A stretch of DNA of 64,000 bases from Actinoplanes sp. M2I2 (GTDB lineage Bacteria > Actinomycetota > Actinomycetes > Mycobacteriales > Micromonosporaceae), in contig NZ_JALPVJ010000033.1 in the NCBI RefSeq assembly GCF_023544445.1, forward strand, positions 1 to 64,000. Direction: 5' to 3'. Positions 53,967-62,081 of this stretch are shown piece by piece. A program made the position numbers and the translations under genes. Position 1 is the stretch's first letter. Each line of letters begins with the position of its first letter. Below the pieces are notes generated by a model. The model was not told the DNA's origin. It did no database searches and was given only the letters and a program-made list of their open reading frames with translations.

Positions 53967-55654
53967 TGGAGTTCCTCGAGTTCGACGACCTGACCGCCGC
54001 GACGTTCTCCGTCGACGACGAGCGCCGCACGATCCGCGGCGTGGTCATCCCCTGGGGCAAGCTCGGCCGGCACCGCAACGGCCGCACCTGGCGGTTCTCC
54101 CGGGGCAGCCTGAAGCTCGGCCACGCGAAGTACATCCGGCTGAACCACGAGCACGACCAGGGCCAGCGCCTTGGCCGCGGCATCTCCGCTGAGGACACCG
54201 ACGAGGGCTTCGTCATGACCTTCAAGGTCTTCGACGGGCCGGAGGGTGACAAGGCGCTCGCCATGGCGAAGTCGGGCCGGAAGACCGGCTTGTCCGTCGA
54301 GGTCGACATCGACGCCCTGGACATGAGCAGCGACCCGGAGAACACGGGTGCCCTGCTCGTCGACATGGCGAATCTGACCGGTGTCGGCTTCGTCAAGAAC
54401 CCCGCATTCACCGACTCTCGCCTCATCTCCGTGATGGCGAGTGACGACAACGGAAGGACCGGCATGGACCCGGACACCGAAACCACGCCGGCCACCCCGC
54501 CGGCTCCCGCCCCGCTGGCGTTCTCGGCCGAGCAGGTCGCCTGGATGCAGGCGAACGGCCTCGGCGGTCAGCCTGCCGCGCCGGCCGCCCGGCCGACCTT
54601 CGTCGACCCCGCCCCGGCCGCTCGTGCCGTGGTCACCGAGCCCGTGCCGTATCGCTTCGACGCCGACAACAACCTGGTCAGCGGGTCGCACGACTTCGGC
54701 ATGGACATGATCCAGGGGCTGAACCCGGCGTTCGGTGACACCACCGCCCGTCGCCGGGTCGAGGAGTTCATCGCCGAGCAGTTCGACGTGGCCAGCAGCA
54801 ACGTGACGGCGCTGAACCCGACCGTCAACACGAGCCGCTACATCGACCAGCGGGAGTTCCGCTCGCCGGTGTGGGACCGGATCTTCAAGGGTGCCCCGAT
54901 CAACGGGATCCAGCCGTTCGCGTGGCCGAAGTTCAACTCGGCCTCGGGCCTGGTGCAGGCGCACACCGAGGGTGTCGAGCCGACCTCGGGCACCTTCACC
55001 AACACCAACCAGACGGTCACCCCGACCGCCACGTCCGGCAAGGCGAAGATCACCCGCGAGACCTGGGACATGGGCGGCATGCCCGGCGTCGGCAACCTCA
55101 TCTGGAAGCAGATGACCCGCGGCTACCAGGAAGCCCTGGAGGCCAAGGCCATCGCAACCCTCGACGCCGCGTCGCCGGCGTCGCTGGGTACCTTCACCAC
55201 GGGTGGCGGCACCACCGGTCAGACGCTGTCGGCCGAGCTGATCCAGGCGTTCGCCCGGCTGCACTTCGTGCGCGGCGGCTTCACCATGGACAGCCTGTTC
55301 GCGCAGATTGACCTCTACCTCGCCCTGGTCGGCGCACGCGACGGCTCCGGCCGGCCGCTGTTCCCGGCCATGGGCCCGTCGAACGCGAACGGCACCGTCC
55401 GGGACCGGTTCGGCGCTGTCGACGTCAACGGCGTCCTGGCGCTCCCCTCGTGGGCGCTCGCCGCGACCGGCATCGTCGCCGCGTCGAGCTACCTGTTCGA
55501 CAGTCTCGCCGTCGACGGCTGGGCGACCACGCCGCGGCAGCTGCTCATGCCGGAGATCGAGGTGGCCCACGTCTACATGGGCATCTGGGGCTACTCGGCC
55601 GCCGCGATCAACGACATCAACGGTGTCCGCGAGCTCATCTACGACCCGGCGTAA
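53966..55654 (+). CDS. fused prohead protease and major capsid protein
   Basis: One 562-residue frame. Residues 1-160 are an HK97-type prohead protease: IRGVVIPWGKLGR, His61/His63 in LNHEHDQ and Ser110 in GLSVEVD form the likely catalytic set. Residues about 167-235 are an acidic, Pro/Ala-rich linker (a scaffold-like delta domain), and about 236-562 are an HK97-fold capsid protein, including TALNPTVNTSRYIDQREFRSPVWD and the late FDSLAVDGWATTPRQL. In most HK97-like phages these are separate genes. The fusion implies that the protease frees itself during maturation. No frameshift is needed; the frame is continuous. Confidence 0.92.
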   Translation: MEFLEFDDLTAATFSVDDERRTIRGVVIPWGKLGRHRNGRTWRFSRGSLKLGHAKYIRLNHEHDQGQRLGRGISAEDTDEGFVMTFKVFDGPEGDKALAMAKSGRKTGLSVEVDIDALDMSSDPENTGALLVDMANLTGVGFVKNPAFTDSRLISVMASDDNGRTGMDPDTETTPATPPAPAPLAFSAEQVAWMQANGLGGQPAAPAARPTFVDPAPAARAVVTEPVPYRFDADNNLVSGSHDFGMDMIQGLNPAFGDTTARRRVEEFIAEQFDVASSNVTALNPTVNTSRYIDQREFRSPVWDRIFKGAPINGIQPFAWPKFNSASGLVQAHTEGVEPTSGTFTNTNQTVTPTATSGKAKITRETWDMGGMPGVGNLIWKQMTRGYQEALEAKAIATLDAASPASLGTFTTGGGTTGQTLSAELIQAFARLHFVRGGFTMDSLFAQIDLYLALVGARDGSGRPLFPAMGPSNANGTVRDRFGAVDVNGVLALPSWALAATGIVAASSYLFDSLAVDGWATTPRQLLMPEIEVAHVYMGIWGYSAAAINDINGVRELIYDPA

Positions 55655-55663
55655 GGAGACCCC

Positions 55664-55999
55664 ATGCCGAGCAACACCACCCCCGCCGCGCCGGTGACCA
55701 CCGAGGTCGACCGGCTGCGCGCGGAGAACGAGAAGCTGCAGGGCGAGCTGGCCGACGCTCGGGCCAACGCCGTCGTGCAGCCGAACACCACGCCGACCCC
55801 GCGGGAGCCGAAGTTCGGCCTCTCCGAGGGCCAGCGCGCCGACCTCGAGCTGCACGGCAAGACCGTCAGCCCGTTCACCGGCGCCCGGCAGGTCGGCGAC
55901 GGCGAGCCCGGCACCGCGCCGCGGGTCGTCGACCAGGACACGTTCGAGAAGGTGCCCGACAAGGCGACCGGCGCCGCGCCGGACCCGCTCGTCAAGTAA
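55664..55999 (+). CDS. small head protein with coiled coil
   Basis: 111 residues. TTEVDRLRAENEKLQGELADARAN is a short coiled coil (split here by its heptads), followed by a Pro-rich, probably disordered part with KTVSPFTGARQVGDGEPG. It starts nine bases after the capsid gene with an AAGGAG site. A role as a head decoration or scaffold-like protein is possible but not shown. Confidence 0.75.
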   Translation: MPSNTTPAAPVTTEVDRLRAENEKLQGELADARANAVVQPNTTPTPREPKFGLSEGQRADLELHGKTVSPFTGARQVGDGEPGTAPRVVDQDTFEKVPDKATGAAPDPLVK

Positions 56000-56062
56000 T
56001 CCGCTCCCGCGCCGGTCCGGTGGGGCCTGGCCGGTGCGGGCCCAGCACGGAAGGAGGTGACC

Positions 56063-57532
56063 ATGTCGCTGCCCGACGCGATCACCACGATCACCGTCTC
56101 CGCGCAGTACGTCGCGCCTGACGGTGGCGCGGCTACCGGCGTGGTCACCTTCACCCCGTCGATCCCGGCGGTCACGCCCGGCGCGGTCATGCCGGCGGCA
56201 CCGCTGCGCGTCGTCCTCGACGACGGCGCCCTGGCGGTCGAGCTGGCCGCCACCGACGATCCGCAGTGGGCGCCGGCTGGGTTCACCTACCTGGTGACCG
56301 AGCGGATCGACGGCGCCCGGGTGCGCTCCTACAACATCGAGGTCCCCACAGTTGTGGGGACTCTCGACCTGGCGTCGGTGGCCCCGGTCGTCGACCCGGC
56401 GATCGTGTCCCCGTACCGGCTCGGCAGCCGCAGCGCGGTCGACGTGCGCGCGTTCGGGGCGGTCGGCAACAACATCGCCGACGACACCGTGGCGCTGCAG
56501 GCGGCGATCAACGCCCTGCCGCTGGGCGGCGGCACGGTCTACCTGGCCACGGGCACCTACCGGCTCACCGCCGCTCTGGTTCTGCAGTCCGGGACCACGC
56601 TGCAGGCCGACGGCGACATCACCTGCGTGATCCGCCAGACCAACCCGGCCGCCAACTGCGTGCAGGGCACCAACGTCGAGCGGGTCGCGCTGCGCGGTGT
56701 GCAGCTGCTCGGCCCCGGCTCGGGCGCCGGCCACGGCCTGTTCCTCGCGAAGGGCGCCGGGAACCACGTCGCGTACACCGTCGTCGAGGGCGTCACCGTC
56801 CACGACTTCGGCGGCGACGGCATCCACATCGAGAACGGCATCGTCACCACCCTGACGCGGGTCGTCGCGAGCTCCAACGGCGGCTACGGCGTCAACCTGG
56901 CCGGCGCGGTCGGCGGCGCGGCGGGCACCAGCTGCACGCTGACCGGCGTCTACGGCAACGCCAACGCGACCGGCGGCATCCGCCTCTACAACATGGTCTA
57001 CAGCGCGCTGAACGGCTGCGCGGCCGACCACAACCCGATCGGCTACCTCGTCGACTCCTGCCAGTCCGTGACCCTGGCCGGGTGCGGCGCGGAGGGAAAC
57101 GCCACGGCCGGCTTCCGGGTCAACGGCGGCTACGGCAACACGCTGTCCGGCGCCTGGGTCTACGACAACCGCGGCATCGGCGTGCACCTCACCGGCTCGG
57201 CCATCGCGGCCACGCTGATCGGCGCCGTCGACAACAGCCCGGCCGGGTCAGCGACGGCGTTCGTCAAGGCCGATCCCGGCTGCCGGGTGGCGCTGCTCAA
57301 CTGCAACAACACGACGGCCAACAGCCTCGCGGCCGGCACCACCAACACGGTCACGGACGCGGGCGGCGGCGCGGTGTTCCAGAGCTACACGGCGCTGCTG
57401 TCCGGCGGCGAGTGCGACGGCGACCTGATCTGCTACGTCGCCGGTAAGGGCTACGTCCTGACCGACCGGGCCAACGGCAACCTCTACCGGCTCCGCGTCA
57501 CCAACGGCGTGCTGAGCACGGAGGCAGTGTGA
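56063..57532 (+). CDS. right-handed beta-helix protein, pectate-lyase-like
   Basis: A 489-residue phage protein. The first ~115 residues form a beta-sandwich-like head-binding part. The rest starts with the pectate-lyase-3 signature VDVRAFGAVGNNIADDTVALQAAINALP, followed by repeating coils rich in Gly, Asn and Val (DGIHIENGIVTTLTRVVASS, NGGYGVNLAG), and a short C-terminal knob. Such beta-helices are usual in tail spikes that bind or cut polysaccharide; here the gene is in the head module between the capsid and connector genes. AAGGAGG lies five bases before the ATG at 56063. It may be a head fibre or decoration, an inference from position. Confidence 0.88.
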   Translation: MSLPDAITTITVSAQYVAPDGGAATGVVTFTPSIPAVTPGAVMPAAPLRVVLDDGALAVELAATDDPQWAPAGFTYLVTERIDGARVRSYNIEVPTVVGTLDLASVAPVVDPAIVSPYRLGSRSAVDVRAFGAVGNNIADDTVALQAAINALPLGGGTVYLATGTYRLTAALVLQSGTTLQADGDITCVIRQTNPAANCVQGTNVERVALRGVQLLGPGSGAGHGLFLAKGAGNHVAYTVVEGVTVHDFGGDGIHIENGIVTTLTRVVASSNGGYGVNLAGAVGGAAGTSCTLTGVYGNANATGGIRLYNMVYSALNGCAADHNPIGYLVDSCQSVTLAGCGAEGNATAGFRVNGGYGNTLSGAWVYDNRGIGVHLTGSAIAATLIGAVDNSPAGSATAFVKADPGCRVALLNCNNTTANSLAAGTTNTVTDAGGGAVFQSYTALLSGGECDGDLICYVAGKGYVLTDRANGNLYRLRVTNGVLSTEAV

Positions 57533-57837
57533 TGGACCTCGACGAGCTGAAGACCTACCTGCAGATCGCCCCGAACGACACGTCCGAGGACGACGAGCTC
57601 ACCCAGATCCTGGTCGCCGAGACCGCCGCGCAGGACCGGGTGTGCCGCGTGGCCGACCCGATGCCCGCCGACCTGGCCGAGGCGCTGAAGCGGCGCGTGG
57701 CGCGGAACCGGGCGCTGCGCCAGCTGGCCGTCATGACACCGCGCGGCGACGGCGAGGCCGGCCCCGTGGTCCTCCCTGGCCGCGACCCCGAAGTCCGCCG
57801 CCTCGAAGCCCCGCACCGGAAGCTGGTCATGGGATGA
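57532..57837 (+). CDS. head-tail connector (gp6-like)
   Basis: 101 residues. MDLDELKTYLQIAPNDTSEDDELTQIL-like content (first helix, DDE turn, second helix) is typical of gp6/gp15-like connectors that bind under the portal. Coupled to both neighbours by overlapping stop/start codons. Confidence 0.8.
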   Translation: MDLDELKTYLQIAPNDTSEDDELTQILVAETAAQDRVCRVADPMPADLAEALKRRVARNRALRQLAVMTPRGDGEAGPVVLPGRDPEVRRLEAPHRKLVMG

Positions 57838-58178
57838 GCATCGTCACCGACCGGCAGGACCTGGCCGACGCGCTCGACCCGGTCGCCGGCGTGCAGGGCC
57901 ACAAGTACCGGCCGCGGACGCTGAAGACCGGCGACGCCTGGCCGCTGCTCGACGGCCTCGACCGCGGCCCGGCCCGCGACTTCGAGGTCACCTGGCGCGT
58001 CGTCGTGATCCTGCCTGCCGACGAGCGGCGGGCCAGCGAATGGTTCGACGAGCACCACGAGCTGGTCGCCGAGGCCCTCGAGGACTTCGGCTACGTCGAG
58101 CGGATCGAGCCCGGCCTGGTCCGGACCGACGCCGGAGATCTCCAAGCAATGCTCATCACCGTCCGGAAGGAAGCCTGA
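57834..58178 (+). CDS. tail terminator/completion-like protein
   Basis: A 114-residue protein with alternating strands and helices, FEVTWRVVVILPADERRASEWFDEHHELVAEALEDFGYVERIEPG (described from both halves). Its place between the connector and the tail tube, and its size, fit the tail terminator that caps the tube. Family assignment is by position and pattern. The start overlaps the preceding stop (ATGA). Confidence 0.65.
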   Translation: MSIVTDRQDLADALDPVAGVQGHKYRPRTLKTGDAWPLLDGLDRGPARDFEVTWRVVVILPADERRASEWFDEHHELVAEALEDFGYVERIEPGLVRTDAGDLQAMLITVRKEA

Positions 58179-58179
58179 G

Positions 58180-58587
58180 ATGGCCTACGCACGCAGCATG
58201 GTGTTCCGCAACCCCACGGTGACGATCGAGGCCGTCGCCTACACCAACCAGATCACCAAGGCCCGCCTGGTGCCCGACACCCCGACGCAGACCATGCGCA
58301 CGTTCGGCGGCGTCGACAAGGACCGCGACACCACCAGCTGGACGCTGGAGCTCGCCGGCCACCAGGACCGCGGCACCGGTGGTCTCGCCGACGCCCTGGA
58401 CGACGCCGTCGCGGCCGGCGGCACCCTGACCGTCGAGATCCAGGCGAAGGCCGGGACCGGCCAGGACAAGGCCGTCGTCGAGATCGTGCCCGTGCCCGTC
58501 GAGTTCGGTGGTGAGGCGGGCGAGTGGAAGCTGTTCGACCAGACCTTCGAGGTCGTCGACTCGCCCACCTTCAGCCAGTCCGCGTAG
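58180..58587 (+). CDS. major tail tube protein
   Basis: A 135-residue beta-rich protein: FRNPTVTIEAVAYTNQITKA, TFGGVDKDRDTTSWTLELAG and the late WKLFDQTFEVVDSPTF match the pattern of small tail tube proteins of siphoviruses. It is followed by the chaperone pair, as expected. Start one base after the preceding stop with a GGAAGG site upstream. Confidence 0.8.
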   Translation: MAYARSMVFRNPTVTIEAVAYTNQITKARLVPDTPTQTMRTFGGVDKDRDTTSWTLELAGHQDRGTGGLADALDDAVAAGGTLTVEIQAKAGTGQDKAVVEIVPVPVEFGGEAGEWKLFDQTFEVVDSPTFSQSA

Positions 58588-58609
58588 CCCGTCAGGAAGG
58601 CCCCACACC

Positions 58610-58879
58610 ATGTTCACCTTCAAGGTCACGCCTGAGGGCGGCGAGCCGTTCGAGGTCACCGCGACGTCCCGCGACATCGCCCGGTGGGAGCGGACCAACC
58701 GCGACGCCTCGCTGCACAAGCTGCAGAGCGACATGCGGATCAGCGACCTCTACAAGATCGCGCACAACGCCGCCGAACGGCAGAGCGTCTGGCACGGCCC
58801 GCTCAAGGAGTTCGAGGACAGCGTCGACCTCGAGGTCCTGGACGACGACGAGGTGGACCCTACCCAGTCGGCAGCGTAA
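58610..58879 (+). CDS. tail assembly chaperone (G-like)
   Basis: An 89-residue protein, FTFKVTPEGGEPFEVTATSR then a helical acidic part ending EVLDDDEVDPTQSAA. Position between tail tube and tape measure and the -1 frame following it fit the lambda G / GT arrangement. GGAAGG ribosome site about ten bases before the ATG. Confidence 0.75.
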   Translation: MFTFKVTPEGGEPFEVTATSRDIARWERTNRDASLHKLQSDMRISDLYKIAHNAAERQSVWHGPLKEFEDSVDLEVLDDDEVDPTQSAA

Positions 58880-58908
58880 CGAGGCGCGATTGCGCGCTGG
58901 CGCTGTCG

Positions 58909-59016
58909 ATGCGGGTCGGCTACCTCGAGGTCGCCGACTACGACGACCGGCTCAAGGCCACGCTCTGGGAGCTGCTCGAGGAACACCGAAACGAGAGGGG
59001 AGGCGGCGATGGCTAA
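58909..59016 (+). CDS. GT-type extension of the tail chaperone, probably reached by -1 frameshift
   Basis: The -1 frame relative to the G-like gene is open from before its end through 59016 and encodes MRVGYLEVADYDDRLKATLW and so on, a helical segment ending ERGGGDG. A ribosome slipping near CCCTACC (about 58858-58864) would produce a G-T fusion. Independent translation from the ATG at 58909 is possible but it has no ribosome site. The slippery sequence is not a classical heptamer. Confidence 0.55.
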   Translation: MRVGYLEVADYDDRLKATLWELLEEHRNERGGGDG

Positions 59017-59458
59017 GAAGGAGCTGCTCGTCACGGTCCGGATCGACGGCATCCGGGAGACCCTCGCCGCCCTGGCCAAGCTGCCCAAGGAGGCGAACGA
59101 CGAGCTACGCGCCGCGGCCCTGGAGATCTCGAAGGAGCTCTCCGAGGCGGCCAAGCAGGCCGGTGAGCGCGAAGGCGGCCAGGCCGCGCTCGTCGCGACC
59201 ACGGTCAAGCGGCGCCGCGACCGGGTGCCGGTCGTCGTGGCCGGCGGCACGAAGAAGCTGGGCCGCAACCGGGCTCCGGCGTACAAGCTCCTCTTCGGCT
59301 CCGAGTTCGGCGCGAACTACTACGAGCAGTACCGCCCGCACCTGGGTCGCGGCTCGTACTGGTTCTTCCAGAGCATCGAGGCCGAGCAGGCCACCATCGC
59401 GAAGAAGTGGCTCGACGCTGCCGACGCCATCATCGCCAAGTTCGACGGAGTGGGCTGA
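59009..59458 (+). CDS. HK97 gp10-like neck/tail protein
   Basis: A 149-residue protein: LVTVRIDGIRETLAALAKLP, a helix, then a basic strand region and FGANYYEQYRPHLGRGSYWFF near the end. The pattern is that of HK97-gp10-like proteins, normally among head-tail genes; here the gene is after the chaperones. It overlaps both neighbours. Confidence 0.75.
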   Translation: MAKKELLVTVRIDGIRETLAALAKLPKEANDELRAAALEISKELSEAAKQAGEREGGQAALVATTVKRRRDRVPVVVAGGTKKLGRNRAPAYKLLFGSEFGANYYEQYRPHLGRGSYWFFQSIEAEQATIAKKWLDAADAIIAKFDGVG

Positions 59459-60822
59459 TGGCCGGCGGCGAACGCACAGTCAAAATCAAGTTCATCGGCG
59501 AGTCCAAGAGCGTCGCGAAGGCCGCGGCCGCCGCCGAGCGGAGCGTGAAGAAGCTCAACGACAACGTCGGCAAGGCGGTCGGTGGGCTCGGCTCGAAGAT
59601 CGCCGGCGGCATCTCCGGCGCGATCGACGCCATCCCGCCCATGGGCAAGCTCGTCGCTGGTCTCCTCGTGGCCGGCCTGGCCGTCGTCCTGGCCCCGGCG
59701 CTGGGCGCGGCCATCTCCACCGCGGTGATCCTCGGCGTGGGCGGTGCCGGGCTCGCCATCGGCATCAAGAAGGCCATGGGCTCGCCCGCCGTGAAGGCCG
59801 CGTTCGACCCGCTGAAGTCGCAGGCGAGTCAGATCCTCACGGAGTTCTCGAAGCCGTTCGAGGGCCCGCTGGTCCGGGCGGCCGGGGCCGTGAGTAAGGC
59901 GCTCGACGACATCCGCCCGGCCATCAACCGGATCGGTCGCGAGCTGGGCCCGGTGGTCGACGACCTCGGTCCCGCCTTCGCTGAGTTCCTGCGGCAGGTC
60001 ATGCCCGGGATCGAGCAGGCGGTCCGGGCGAGCGTGCCGCTGTTCCGGATGCTGGCCGACAAGCTGCCGGGGATCGGCCGGGCCATCTCGATCTTCTTCT
60101 CGAAGATCAGCGAGAACGGCGACGACACCAACCAGTTCTTCTCCGACCTGATCGACCTGATCAGCAATCTGATCATTGGGATCGGCGTCGCGATCGGGAA
60201 GCTGGCCTCCTGGTACTCCAACGTGCGGAGCTTCCTCACCCGCAGTGCTGACGGGTTCCGCGAGTTCCGGGTCAAGGTGATCAACGAGTTCGGGAAGATC
60301 CTCGACGGCGCCGCCGCGGCGTTTGCGTGGGTGCCCGGGGTCGGCCCGAAGCTGGCCCAGGCCCAGCAGAAGTTCTCGAAGTTCCGGGCCGACGCCAACC
60401 GCGAGCTCGCCTCGATCAAGGACAAGCGGGTCCGGGTGGAGGCCTGGTCCAACGTCGGGGCGGTGGCCGCGAACGTGGCCCGGACGCTGCGGGCGATCAA
60501 GGACGAGCGGGTTTACATCAGCGTCGGCTCCAACGTCGGCCAGGTCGTCGCCGGGGTCAACAGCAAGCTTGCTGGGGTGACCGGCAAGCGGGCCTCGGGT
60601 GGCCCGGTCGGCGCGGGCCGGTCGTACCTGGTCGGTGAGCGCGGGCCCGAGGTGATCACGATGGGCAGCACGTCGGGCAACGTCACCCCGAACCGTGAGC
60701 TGGGCGCCGGCGGCGACACGTACGAGCTGCACATCCAGCTGCACGACCAAGTGCAGCAGGTGATCCGGCTGACCAACCGCGACCTCAAGCGGCGTGCAGG
60801 CGCGAGAGGAGCCACAGCGTGA
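59458..60822 (+). CDS. tape measure protein (short)
   Basis: A 454-residue protein that sets tail length. Hydrophobic segments LVAGLLVAGLAVVLAPALGA and ISTAVILGVGGAGLAIGIKK follow a coiled region with AAAAAERSVKKLNDNVG; the C-terminus has GGPVGAGRSYLVGERGPEVI, a typical tape-measure ending. It is short for this family, so a tail well under 100 nm is expected (about 0.15 nm per residue). The start overlaps the preceding stop. Confidence 0.9.
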   Translation: MAGGERTVKIKFIGESKSVAKAAAAAERSVKKLNDNVGKAVGGLGSKIAGGISGAIDAIPPMGKLVAGLLVAGLAVVLAPALGAAISTAVILGVGGAGLAIGIKKAMGSPAVKAAFDPLKSQASQILTEFSKPFEGPLVRAAGAVSKALDDIRPAINRIGRELGPVVDDLGPAFAEFLRQVMPGIEQAVRASVPLFRMLADKLPGIGRAISIFFSKISENGDDTNQFFSDLIDLISNLIIGIGVAIGKLASWYSNVRSFLTRSADGFREFRVKVINEFGKILDGAAAAFAWVPGVGPKLAQAQQKFSKFRADANRELASIKDKRVRVEAWSNVGAVAANVARTLRAIKDERVYISVGSNVGQVVAGVNSKLAGVTGKRASGGPVGAGRSYLVGERGPEVITMGSTSGNVTPNRELGAGGDTYELHIQLHDQVQQVIRLTNRDLKRRAGARGATA

Positions 60823-62081
60823 GCGACATCGTCTCGGTCGAGCCCGGCACGTTCGAGGGCGGTGTGGCCGGCTGGGTGGCGACCGGCGCCAGCCTCGTGC
60901 AGTCCAACGCGCAGGCCCACAGCGGCACGTTCTCCGCGCTGCTCACCGTCACCGGGGCGCCCTCGCAGGCGTACGCCCGGCCGGTCTACGCCACGTTCAA
61001 AACCCCGGTCAGCGCGGGCCGCCAGTACCGCACCACCATGTGGTTGCGCGCGCCCGTCACCATCCCGCAGGCCACCGTCGCGATCGACTGGTTCGACGCC
61101 GCCGGGAACTACCTGTCCACGGCCAGCCCGGTCGCCTCATCGCTCGCCGCGAACGTGTGGACCCTGCGCGACCACACCGCCACCGCCCCGGGCAGCGCCG
61201 CGTTCGCCGTCTACGGCCCCACCATCCAGGGCAGCCCGACCGCCGGCGTCCAGCTGTTCATCGACGACGCCGCGCTGCGGGTGCCGCTGGCCGCCACGTT
61301 CGACCCGCTGCTGTCCCGGGTGCGGATCACCGCCCACGTCCCGGCCGGGAACACCGCCTCGGTCGACGTCCAACGCTCCCTCAACGGCATCCGCTGGACC
61401 ACCGTCCGCGGTGGCAGCCGCATCCCCGCACCGGCCGGCACCGACGTCGCCCTGGACGACTACGAGTTCGCACCCGGCGTCCTCAACCGGTACCGGCTCC
61501 AGCGGTACAGCGCGCTCGGCGCGGTGATCGGCGCCGACCCGACCAACAGCGTCACCCCGGTGCAGACCGACGTGTGGTTCAAGTCGATCACCCGGCCGTT
61601 CCTGAACCGGGCTGTGAAGGTCGTCGACCACGGCGACATCAGCCGCCCGGCCCGCAACGGTGTGTTCCCGATCCTCGGCCGCACCTACCCGATCGCGGTC
61701 ACCGACGTGCGGCTGTCCCGGCAGTGGGACATGACGATCAAGGCCGACAGCGTCTCGGACGCCGACGCCCTGGACCTCGTCTTCGCCAGCGGCGACCCGC
61801 TGTACATCCAGGTGCCACCTGACGGCCGCGACATCCCCGGCGGGTACGTCGTCGTGGGCGACGTGACCCGGCGCCGCTACGGGCACGTCAGCGTGCGCCG
61901 CTGGTTCGACCTGCCGATGACCGAAGTCGCCCCGCCCGGCCCGGACGTCGTCGGCGCCACCACCAACTGGGAAGGCATCCTCGCCGAGTTCGGCAGCTGG
62001 AACGCCGTGCTGGCCGCGTTCGGCTCGTGGGCTGAGGTCGCGGAGTACGTCGCCGACCCGCAGACGGTGATCGTGCCGTGA
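60819..62081 (+). CDS. minor tail protein with carbohydrate-binding-like domain
   Basis: A 420-residue protein. The first ~150 residues resemble a CBM4/9-type beta-sandwich (FEGGVAGWVATGASLVQS, LFIDDAALRVP), suited to binding sugar polymers. The rest is a beta-rich distal-tail-like part (FKSITRPFLNRAVKVVDHGD onwards) and a C-terminal segment with repeated FGSW. Likely a distal tail/baseplate protein touching the cell wall. GTG start overlapping the tape measure stop. Confidence 0.78.
   Translation: MSDIVSVEPGTFEGGVAGWVATGASLVQSNAQAHSGTFSALLTVTGAPSQAYARPVYATFKTPVSAGRQYRTTMWLRAPVTIPQATVAIDWFDAAGNYLSTASPVASSLAANVWTLRDHTATAPGSAAFAVYGPTIQGSPTAGVQLFIDDAALRVPLAATFDPLLSRVRITAHVPAGNTASVDVQRSLNGIRWTTVRGGSRIPAPAGTDVALDDYEFAPGVLNRYRLQRYSALGAVIGADPTNSVTPVQTDVWFKSITRPFLNRAVKVVDHGDISRPARNGVFPILGRTYPIAVTDVRLSRQWDMTIKADSVSDADALDLVFASGDPLYIQVPPDGRDIPGGYVVVGDVTRRRYGHVSVRRWFDLPMTEVAPPGPDVVGATTNWEGILAEFGSWNAVLAAFGSWAEVAEYVADPQTVIVP

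Noticed and set aside
53621..57187. A 1188-codon minus-strand frame opposite the capsid and beta-helix genes.
   Set aside because: Composition is typical of antisense shadow in GC-rich DNA, with no motif, and the phage genes on the + strand have ribosome sites and overlapping starts.
56063..57532. Host pectate lyase or polysaccharide lyase.
   Set aside because: The gene lies inside an operon of phage head genes with overlapping stop/start codons, has no signal peptide, and has an N-terminal domain of the phage type.
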